Shown piece by piece: positions 1 through 4,996 of a stretch of DNA of 6,865 nt. Origin of the DNA: a bacterium (lineage in GTDB: Bacteria; Cyanobacteriota; Sericytochromatia; S15B-MN24; VGJW01); the NCBI GenBank assembly GCA_021790035.1, contig JAJYIO010000135.1:1-6865 (forward strand), read 5' to 3'. Below the pieces are notes generated by a model. That model was not told where the DNA came from. It ran no database searches and was given only the letters and a program-made list of their open reading frames with translations. The number at the start of each line of letters is the position of its first letter. Positions within the stretch are counted from its first letter, which is position 1. The position numbers and the translations under genes were made by a program.

Positions 1-50
1 CACCGCTCGGCAGGTGGCGTTTCATTCGAGAGTGTCGGCGCAGACGGTGG
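1..50 (-). repeat. Dispersed repeat, copy 1 (cut by window edge)
   Basis: Read on the minus strand from position 50 down to 1, this sequence aligns without gaps to 4803-4852 on the plus strand. I count 41 identities in 50, with 36 in the first 41. The two most conserved blocks are CCACCGTCTGCGCCGACA and CGCCACCTGC, with GAATGAA between them. Similarity stops abruptly just before the first block, so position 50 is probably a true element boundary. The other end lies beyond the window. The copy begins 6 bases after the stop codon of the gene at 57-1196. The plus strand here is also open and ends in TAG at 58-60, so it could instead be the tail of a convergent gene, but the second copy in a different context favours a non-coding repeat. 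Confidence 0.75.
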
Positions 51-56
51 GCAACT

Positions 57-1196
57 CTAGCTGATCGCCTCTGGCTGGGCCGGGGCCGCATCGACCATCG
101 GAGCCTCTTCGGCGAGCTCGCCGGTCTGCATCTTCTCACGCAGCCACGGAAAGACGCGGCGGCGGGCGGCGTCACGCTGGCGTTCCCGGTAAGCCTGGTG
201 ATTTGACTTTCCGACGATATTGCGACGATATGCCTGCTCGTCCATGACCTGGATCTCGAACGGAAAGAAGAACCTCTCGACGTCCCCACCGTCCGTCTTG
301 CGGGTGATCATCACTCGGGTGGTGAACTGGATCGAGCGGTAGTGTTCGTCGGTATAAGGATTGCGAACGGCGCCCGGGCGCACATCGACCTCTCGGTGGT
401 AGGACTCGATCTCGGCCTCGAACCCCGCCCCGTCGAGGCGACCCTCCGCGAGACCCTTGAGGGCCTCGTCGAGGAAGCGGCGGAACTCGGGCAGATCGAT
501 CAGCGTGTTGTGGCTGCGGCTCGGCTTGATGTTGGGATAGACGACGACGTTGCGATCGACCAGGTAGCGGATCACGAGCAGGGTGTCAGCCCGGGAATAA
601 GTCACGATGCGGAGCCCGACCTGATCGTAGATCTCCTCGGCGACGCTGTCCTTCTTGTAGAGCATCTTGAGCAGGAGGCTGTTCCAGGGCTTCTCGGTCT
701 TGAAATCCGATCGCACGATCGGGATGTCGCCCAGATAGAGCTTGCCGCGCGAGTGGCGCAGGTGCGGGCGCAGCCGACCCTCGAAGATGGCGCAGGCCTC
801 GCTGACGCGGTCACGCCCGGGCAGGTACATCCCGTGGGCGACAGCATGGCAAACGCGAAGGACAGAGCAAGCCCAGTCTCGAAGCGGATGGTCAGGCTGG
901 CTCGCACAGATGAGCAACTCGACCGGATCGTGCGAGAGCTCGGGCGGGATCCGCTCCAGCGGCCCCAGGGGCAGAAGCTCCTCCTCGATGAACGCCAGGG
1001 CCAAAGGAACGATCTTGCGAATCTCTCGCTGGCCGTCTTCCTCGCGAGGGTCGAATCCGTAGGCGGCGAGGAACGCCCGGGCAGCCTGCTCGGTTCGGTA
1101 GGTCAGGCGGCCGAGATCGATCGCCGATCCCCCCGACACGATGGCCGAGATGATGTCCCAGTCGTAGTCAAGGAACCGATCAGTCCGGGTGTTCAC
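57..1196 (-). CDS. TIGR04552-like conserved protein, possible RelA/SpoT-like fold
   Basis: A 379-residue soluble protein of unknown function with no signal peptide or membrane segment. The N-terminal stretch around residues 20-50 (SGGSAIDLGRLTYRTEQ, then AYGFDP) and the block at 168-200 (EKPWNSLLLKMLYKKDSVAE, then IYDQVGLRIVTYSR) match my recollection of the TIGR04552 family. The order of the second block, KPS at 224-226, YRSIQFTT at 286-293 and FPFEIQVMD at 311-319 recalls the RelA/SpoT synthetase core (D-x-x-G-x-R-I, Y-x-S-x-H, E-I-Q-x-R-T). The usual catalytic motif is altered, for example Gln where SpoT-like proteins have His, so (p)ppGpp synthesis should not be assumed. The C-terminal tail from about 360 is low-complexity and Ala/Glu/Pro-rich. 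The start is GTG at 1196, only weakly preceded by a Shine-Dalgarno, and overlaps the preceding small ORF by 17 bases, suggesting coupled translation. Family call moderate; fold inference weak to moderate; cellular role unknown. Confidence 0.75.
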   Translation of the reverse strand: MNTRTDRFLDYDWDIISAIVSGGSAIDLGRLTYRTEQAARAFLAAYGFDPREEDGQREIRKIVPLALAFIEEELLPLGPLERIPPELSHDPVELLICASQPDHPLRDWACSVLRVCHAVAHGMYLPGRDRVSEACAIFEGRLRPHLRHSRGKLYLGDIPIVRSDFKTEKPWNSLLLKMLYKKDSVAEEIYDQVGLRIVTYSRADTLLVIRYLVDRNVVVYPNIKPSRSHNTLIDLPEFRRFLDEALKGLAEGRLDGAGFEAEIESYHREVDVRPGAVRNPYTDEHYRSIQFTTRVMITRKTDGGDVERFFFPFEIQVMDEQAYRRNIVGKSNHQAYRERQRDAARRRVFPWLREKMQTGELAEEAPMVDAAPAQPEAIS

Positions 1197-1308
1197 AGTC
1201 TCGCTGTATCACGCTCTCGAGGTGGCGGTCAAGCTGGCCGCGTGCCACCAGCCGTTCCTGATCGTAGCGTCGCCTGGCCCGCGAGGACCGAGCGCTGCGC
1301 GGCATCAT
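1180..1308 (-). CDS. Small Arg-rich ORF (42 aa), hypothetical
   Basis: A 42-residue reading frame beginning MMPRSARSSRARRRYDQERL. Ten of 42 residues are Arg; it has no membrane segment and one Cys near the end. Its ATG overlaps the stop of the upstream kinase gene as ATGA, and GGTGGGAG lies about 8 bases before it as a plausible Shine-Dalgarno. Its TGA falls 17 bases inside the next gene. It therefore fills the only gap in the minus-strand operon and would carry ribosomes across it. I recognise no family. It may be a real small protein, a coupling device whose product does not matter, or chance, because stop codons are rare in DNA this GC-rich. Conservation in relatives would separate these. 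Confidence 0.4.
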   Translation of the reverse strand: MMPRSARSSRARRRYDQERLVARGQLDRHLESVIQRDCEHPD

Positions 1309-2360
1309 CGCCGATGCTCCCACCAGTCGAGGTAGGCGGCCTGTCCGGCGAGGACCCAGGCGGCCCGGTCGGCCTGGCCTCGCAGCAGGAGGTCCTCGAT
1401 GAGGGACAGGTGGAACTCGAACCGGCACGTCGCCAGGACCGCAGGCAACAAGCGCGCTTCGGAACCGGTCAGGGGGCGAATCGACTCGTATCCCTGGCGC
1501 ATCGCAGCGGCGTGCCCGAGCTGGACCCCGTCGGCCAGCCGATCCCAGGGGTATGCTGCGGCCGTGATGGCCAGCGCGAGGTCGTGAACGAGAAGGCCGT
1601 CCTGCGCCAGGTCGAAGTCGATGGCCGATGCCACGTCGGTTCCCGCAAAAAAGAGATTGCGCTTGATCCAGTCGCCGTGCACCACTCCGGCGACCAACCC
1701 CTGCGAGGCGGCGGCACGCAGCGGCTGGCGCAGGCGCTCGAAGCTGCTGACCGCGCGCTCCCAGTCGACATGACGACCAAGGAAAGCTTCCAGGGCGGGC
1801 CTGTCGGCGATCCGGTCCGTCAAGGCGTGGCGAAGATCGGTGGCAAGCGCCAGCTCGTACCGGGCCGACAGGCCGGTCCCGGGGGCAGCCAGGCGCTCGG
1901 GAAAATCGGCCATGGCCTCGTGAAACCGAGCCAGCATCGCACCGGCCGACCGGACCTCGGCCGCGGTCTCGAACGGAGCGAAGACCGATGCCGCCCCGTA
2001 CCGATCCGTGCCCGTGGCCTCCAGGTACACGCTCCAGAGCCGCCCGTGCCACCAGTGGGCAGCCCCGCCCGACTTCAAGGCGAGCATGGGCGGGGTGGGA
2101 AAGCCTTGCGCCACCAGGTACTCGACGATCCGGCGCTCGCGCTCGATCGAAGCGACCGGCCTCCGATCCGGATCCCGGCCCTTGGCGCAGAAGCGGCCCC
2201 CGGACGTGGAGAAGAGACAAACCTCGCTGTTGGAACCGGCGGCCGCCCGTGATATTTCTGTCACCGGCCCGAGGTCGAAGGCCGTGGCCAGGCCGGCCGC
2301 CAGGTCAAGGGACGACGGCCGCCCCCCAGGATCCCCCGCATCGCCCGGGGCCACGCTCAC
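1305..2360 (-). CDS. APH-family phosphotransferase (aminoglycoside/choline/homoserine kinase-like)
   Basis: A cytoplasmic kinase-like protein of 351 residues, the usual size for the phosphotransferase family PF01636, which transfers phosphate from ATP to a hydroxyl on a small molecule. Visible parts in order are: an N-lobe glycine-rich strand GSNSEVCLF near residue 42; a candidate ATP-binding Lys near 60 (RFCAKGRD); a Glu-containing helix ERERRIVEYL near 73-82; the catalytic loop VVHGDWIKRNLFF with H228, D230 and N235; the metal-binding DFD at 248-250; and HDLA at 259. All key catalytic residues look intact. The frame is open much further upstream, but the protein-like sequence starts near the GTG at 2360. 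That GTG overlaps the GNAT stop as GTGA, so I chose it; no Shine-Dalgarno is evident and reinitiation is likely. The substrate cannot be read from sequence. Nothing identifies it as a drug-resistance enzyme, and a metabolic kinase is as likely. Confidence 0.85.
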   Translation of the reverse strand: MSVAPGDAGDPGGRPSSLDLAAGLATAFDLGPVTEISRAAAGSNSEVCLFSTSGGRFCAKGRDPDRRPVASIERERRIVEYLVAQGFPTPPMLALKSGGAAHWWHGRLWSVYLEATGTDRYGAASVFAPFETAAEVRSAGAMLARFHEAMADFPERLAAPGTGLSARYELALATDLRHALTDRIADRPALEAFLGRHVDWERAVSSFERLRQPLRAAASQGLVAGVVHGDWIKRNLFFAGTDVASAIDFDLAQDGLLVHDLALAITAAAYPWDRLADGVQLGHAAAMRQGYESIRPLTGSEARLLPAVLATCRFEFHLSLIEDLLLRGQADRAAWVLAGQAAYLDWWEHRR

Positions 2361-3367
2361 GACGGCGGGACCAGCGGCTTTTCCATCAACTGGTAGGACA
2401 GCCACGGGGTGAAGCCCAGCCGGCCGTAGAAGCCCAGGAGATCGGTCCAGTCGATCACCACCCGCCGAGCCTTCTGCTTGCGCAGGACGTCGGCCGCGAT
2501 CGCCACGACCGCCAGGCCCAGGCCGCGGCCCTGGTAGGCCCTGGCGACGCCGACGGGACCGATGGCCGCCACGTCGGCATCGAAGCCCTGCCAGCGGCGT
2601 GTTCCGGGCGATCGCGGCGGGTGGACGTGGGCGAACCCGACCGCCCGGCTCCCGTCGAACAGCACGACCACCGAGGCCCGCGCCTCCGGTCGGCCAAGGG
2701 CGAAGGCAACGTCGAAGAGCCACCGCCCCGGAAACTCGGCCGCCAGGAACTCGAGAAGGGCGGCGGTCTGGACCGGCTCGTAACTCATCGACCGCTCGGT
2801 AACCACCAGGCGCGCCTCGATTCCCCCGGCCGCCAGGGCCGCTGGCACCTCGGGCGGCACCGAAAAGCCCTTGACATCTCGCGCCACGTCCCAGACGGTC
2901 TTGCCGGCGCCGTAACCGGCCCGCTCGAAGAACCCCGCCGCCGAAGCCAGGTCCGAGGGTACGCCGGGGACCGCGTGAAAGAACGATCCACCCAGGATCG
3001 CTCGCGTGGCTCCCTGCCGGCGCAGACCCTCCTCGGCCGCGGCCAGCAAGGCCGAACCCAGACCGTGGCCAGCGAACGGCGGATCCACCGCCAAAAGGGA
3101 CACGAAGCCCGCGTCGGCGTATCGCTCACCCCCGAGCACCTGGCGCCGGAAGCGCTTGGCGACCGCGAAGCCGTGCGGCCATTCACCCTGCGCGCCTCCG
3201 AACAGCAGATCGCCCGGCTCGAAGGACGGATCGCACGTCGTGATCTCGGCCATGAGGGCCGGCGTCACCGGGAATGCCTTACCGACAGCTCGGTTCCAGA
3301 TCCCCGCCAGAAACTCCGGATCCGTCGAGGTCATCTGGGCGCCAAGCCGGCGCGATCCCCTGGCCAC
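2357..3367 (-). CDS. Tandem-domain GNAT N-acetyltransferase
   Basis: A 336-residue cytoplasmic protein with two GNAT folds, predicted to move an acyl group from acyl-CoA to an amine. The N-terminal domain has its CoA-binding core at about 88-125 (VSLLAVDPPFAGHGLGSALL) followed by FFERAGY at 146-152. The C-terminal domain repeats this at about 270-320 (IGPVGVARAYQGRGLG, then FYGRLGF). The C-terminal motif A is canonical, Q279-G-R-G-L-G. The N-terminal copy has Ala99 in place of the usual Gln/Arg, so that half may be degenerate or structural. HAVPGVPSD near 131-139 also recurs in two-domain GNATs that I know. The GTG at 3367 is preferred because AAAGGGG lies 8 bases upstream; the internal ATG at 3334 has no comparable signal. 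First gene of the minus-strand operon, it overlaps the kinase gene by 4 bases. Substrate unknown. Confidence 0.88.
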   Translation of the reverse strand: MARGSRRLGAQMTSTDPEFLAGIWNRAVGKAFPVTPALMAEITTCDPSFEPGDLLFGGAQGEWPHGFAVAKRFRRQVLGGERYADAGFVSLLAVDPPFAGHGLGSALLAAAEEGLRRQGATRAILGGSFFHAVPGVPSDLASAAGFFERAGYGAGKTVWDVARDVKGFSVPPEVPAALAAGGIEARLVVTERSMSYEPVQTAALLEFLAAEFPGRWLFDVAFALGRPEARASVVVLFDGSRAVGFAHVHPPRSPGTRRWQGFDADVAAIGPVGVARAYQGRGLGLAVVAIAADVLRKQKARRVVIDWTDLLGFYGRLGFTPWLSYQLMEKPLVPPS

Positions 3368-3495
3368 GTTCGAGGCCCCTTTCAGTGAAACGGGCGCAGC
3401 TGCGCGGCCGCCTCGCCACGCAACCGGGGTCCGTCCGTGTTTCTTGCCATTTCGACCTCGTCGCCGTCCTTACTAATGTTACACTGGCGCCCGGT
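3368..3495. promoter_or_regulatory. Divergent intergenic region with both promoters
   Basis: These 128 bases separate the divergent minus-strand operon and the ABC transporter operon, so promoters for both should lie here. The only A/T-rich stretch is at about 3470-3485 (CTTACTAATGTTACACT). On the plus strand it contains TGTTACACT, an extended -10-like sequence with TACACT at 3480-3485. Initiation from it would fall only a few bases before the ATG at 3496, giving a nearly leaderless mRNA, which agrees with the lack of a Shine-Dalgarno there. On the minus strand TAACAT is a possible -10. No convincing -35 pairs at good spacing with either, so individual promoter calls stay weak. Confidence 0.45.
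3380..3405. promoter_or_regulatory. Two adjacent palindromes, possible operator
   Basis: TTTCAGTGAAA at 3380-3390 is a perfect inverted repeat with a one-base centre. GCGCAGCTGCGC at 3394-3405 is a perfect 12-base palindrome. They sit three bases apart in the divergent gap, immediately upstream of the GNAT Shine-Dalgarno. They could bind a dimeric regulator or fold in the GNAT leader mRNA. No regulator gene is in the window, and the GC-rich palindrome alone could be chance. Confidence 0.3.
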
Positions 3496-4797
3496 ATGGT
3501 GATGCGATTGGCACGCGCTCGCGCATCGGGAGCGGTCCGCAAGGCGCTGCTCGGCGTCCTGCTGGTCGGCGCCGCGCTGGGGTTCGGTTGTGCGCCCCGC
3601 TCGGCAGCACCCAAGGGCGGCTTGACCTTCAGCACCTGGGGATCCATCGACGAGATGGCCATCCTCAAGCCGATCCTGGCCGACTTCACTCGCCAGACGC
3701 ACATCCCGGTCGCCCTGATCCACATCCCGGACCAGTACCCGCACAAGCTCCGCCTGATGGTTGCCGCCCGGACCGTCCCGGATGTCATGTTCATCGCCAA
3801 CGAGGATCTGCCAGGATTCGCCAACCGTGGGGTCTTCCGCGATCTGGGGCCGTTCCTGGCCAGGGACCGAACGATACGCCGGTCCGATTTTTACCCGCAG
3901 GCTCTCGCGGCGATGTCGTGGAACAGCAAGCTCTATGCCCTTCCGCGCGACCTCTCGAACCTGGTGGTCTTCTACAACAAGGACATCTTCCGTGCGGCGG
4001 GCGTGCCGTTTCCCAAGCCCGACTGGACCTTCTCGGATCTGATGCGGATCGCCCCCAAGCTGACCTGCCGCCATGCCGGGTGCAATCCCGAGCACTGGGC
4101 GATCGGCTTCCAGCCCAACCCCCTGGTCTGGACGCCCTATGTCTGGTCGTTCGGCGGCGACGTCATGAACGCGGCGATGACGCGCTGCACCCTGACCGAT
4201 CCGCCAGCTTTGGCGGCCCTGCACTTCTACGTCGACCTGCGCAACAAGTACCACTACGCCCCGACCGACACCGAGGCGGGCAATGCCACCATGACCCAGC
4301 TCTTCGCCACCGGCCGCCTGGCGCTGTTCGTGTACGGGCGGTGGGCCGTGCCCGGTTACCGCAAGAACATCTCCTTCGACTGGGACGTCGTGCCCTTTCC
4401 GAGAGGGCCCGCGGGGTCCATCGTCGACACCGACGCCAGCGGATGGGCCATCGCCGCGGCGACCCGACACCCCGATCGCGCCTGGAAGCTCGTCCGGTTC
4501 CTGGCCAGCCGTACCAGCATCGAGAAGTTCACGAGTTCTGGCCTGATCGTCCCCGCACGACCCGATGTTGCCAATTCGCCGGCCTTCCTCTCCGGCAAAC
4601 CGGCGCACTCGAAGGTCTTCCTCGACGTCATCAAGACGGGTCGGCCGACGCGCATCCCGCTCTCTTACGACGAGATCACCTGGGATCTCATCGACGACCT
4701 CGAGCCCGCCTGGACCGGGCAGCAATCCATCGACCAGGCTCTGCCCCCCGTCGCAGCGCGGATCACCGCGTTGCTCCAGGAGGATCATCAGCAATGA
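3496..4797 (+). CDS. ABC transporter family-1 (sugar-type) solute-binding protein
   Basis: A 433-residue extracytoplasmic binding protein that would capture a solute, most likely a carbohydrate or glycerol-phosphate-type ligand, and deliver it to the permeases encoded downstream. A basic N-terminus (RLARARASGAVRK) and a hydrophobic run at about 18-30 form a signal peptide ending at Cys32 (LGFGC). Its lipobox is atypical, with Phe at -2 and Gly at -3. The mature part starts GLTFSTWGS, a typical first strand. NSKLYALPRD then NLVVFYNKDIFRAAGVP (143-171) and the following DWTFSDL are the hallmark region of MalE/UgpB-like proteins. SGWAIAAATRHPDRAWKLVR near 315-334 is the usual C-terminal-lobe helix. 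C191 and C196 are close enough to form a disulfide. Full length for the family. I chose ATG 3496; ATG 3502 is an alternative, and neither has a clear Shine-Dalgarno. The exact substrate is unknown. Confidence 0.92.
   Translation: MVMRLARARASGAVRKALLGVLLVGAALGFGCAPRSAAPKGGLTFSTWGSIDEMAILKPILADFTRQTHIPVALIHIPDQYPHKLRLMVAARTVPDVMFIANEDLPGFANRGVFRDLGPFLARDRTIRRSDFYPQALAAMSWNSKLYALPRDLSNLVVFYNKDIFRAAGVPFPKPDWTFSDLMRIAPKLTCRHAGCNPEHWAIGFQPNPLVWTPYVWSFGGDVMNAAMTRCTLTDPPALAALHFYVDLRNKYHYAPTDTEAGNATMTQLFATGRLALFVYGRWAVPGYRKNISFDWDVVPFPRGPAGSIVDTDASGWAIAAATRHPDRAWKLVRFLASRTSIEKFTSSGLIVPARPDVANSPAFLSGKPAHSKVFLDVIKTGRPTRIPLSYDEITWDLIDDLEPAWTGQQSIDQALPPVAARITALLQEDHQQ
4778..4783 (+). promoter_or_regulatory. 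Strong ribosome binding site pointing at ATG 4794
   Basis: AGGAGG lies 10 bases before the ATG at 4794, which overlaps the binding-protein stop as ATGA. The same arrangement (CCAGGAGGA then ATGA) occurs at the junction of the two permease genes, so this looks like the original start signal of the first permease. However, ATG 4794 opens a frame (MNPPPSAPTALNEPPPAVLG) that is not the permease frame and ends at 5375. Translation from it would give a 193-residue product with no recognisable domain unless a -1 shift takes place. Confidence 0.6.
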
Positions 4798-4802
4798 ATC
4801 CT

Positions 4803-4852
4803 CCACCGTCTGCGCCGACAGCGTTGAATGAACCGCCACCTGCTGTGCTGGG
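4803..4852 (+). repeat. Dispersed repeat, copy 2
   Basis: Matches the minus-strand copy at 1-50 (41 of 50 identical, no gaps). Its conserved edge CCACCGTCTG begins 5 bases after the binding-protein stop codon, just as copy 1 begins a few bases after a stop. The full element probably continues to about 4990 through the hairpins listed next, but this cannot be shown because copy 1 is cut by the window edge. There is no transposase, so if mobile it would be a non-autonomous (MITE- or REP-like) element. Confidence 0.75.
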
Positions 4853-4863
4853 CTACGCAGCAG

Positions 4864-4913
4864 CTTGCCCGCAGCGGGGGGCGAGTTTGAGAGGGGCGAA
4901 GGGCCCCTCTCAA
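4864..4913 (+). other. Intercistronic stem-loops, one with a perfect 11-bp stem
   Basis: TTGAGAGGGGC at 4887-4897 pairs perfectly with GCCCCTCTCAA at 4903-4913 around a 5-base loop GAAGG. Just upstream CTTGCCC at 4864-4870 can pair with GGGCGAG at 4879-4885 with one wobble. No T-run follows, so an intrinsic terminator is unlikely. A structure here, downstream of a binding-protein gene and ahead of its permease genes, parallels the REP hairpins of the Escherichia coli malE-malF gap, which protect malE mRNA and help give more binding protein than permease. That role is inferred by analogy. Confidence 0.6.
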
Positions 4914-4956
4914 GTCACTGCCGGCGCAGCCGGAGAAGAGAGTTTCTTGCGAGGGC

Positions 4957-4991
4957 CGGCGCCAGCGACCCGACGCCAGCTCCTGGCGCCG
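4957..4991 (+). other. Inverted repeat just before the permease start
   Basis: CGGCGCCAG at 4957-4965 is the exact reverse complement of CTGGCGCCG at 4983-4991, separated by 17 bases. It ends 5 bases before the GTG at 4997 proposed as the permease start. It may be the right-hand structure of the inserted repeat, or a hairpin that masks translation initiation. Its GC-rich make-up makes a chance origin possible. Confidence 0.4.
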
Positions 4992-4996
4992 ACCGG

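Noticed and set aside
1..60. Plus-strand frame ending in TAG at 58-60 as the tail of a convergent gene
   Set aside because: Only 19 codons are visible and the same DNA recurs at 4803-4852 in another context, which fits a repeat better. It cannot be excluded without the sequence to the left.
342..2252. A very long open frame on the plus strand (over 600 codons) opposite the left operon
   Set aside because: It lies antisense to two genes with clear family motifs, shows no recognisable domain and is rich in Arg/Gly/Pro. Such mirror frames are expected in DNA with strong G/C at third codon positions.
1305..2360. The APH-family gene as an aminoglycoside-resistance determinant
   Set aside because: The family covers many metabolic kinases, and nothing in the sequence or neighbours points to an antibiotic substrate.
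2361..2723. N-terminal extension of the kinase frame up to 2723
   Set aside because: This part is antisense-like filler rich in Arg/Gly/Pro that overlaps the GNAT C-terminal domain; the GTG in the GTGA overlap at 2360 gives a normal-length kinase.
3444..3485. TTGCCA (3444-3449) as a -35 paired with the A/T-rich -10 candidates
   Set aside because: Spacing to TACTAA is about 21 bases and to TACACT about 30, outside the workable range; the hexamer 17 bases downstream is not -10-like.
3382..4839. Long minus-strand open frame opposite the binding-protein gene
   Set aside because: No domain or plausible protein composition; the plus strand has an unmistakable family-1 binding protein over the same bases.
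4887..4913. Perfect stem-loop as a rho-independent terminator
   Set aside because: No T-run follows in either orientation, and the permease genes needed by the binding protein lie directly downstream.
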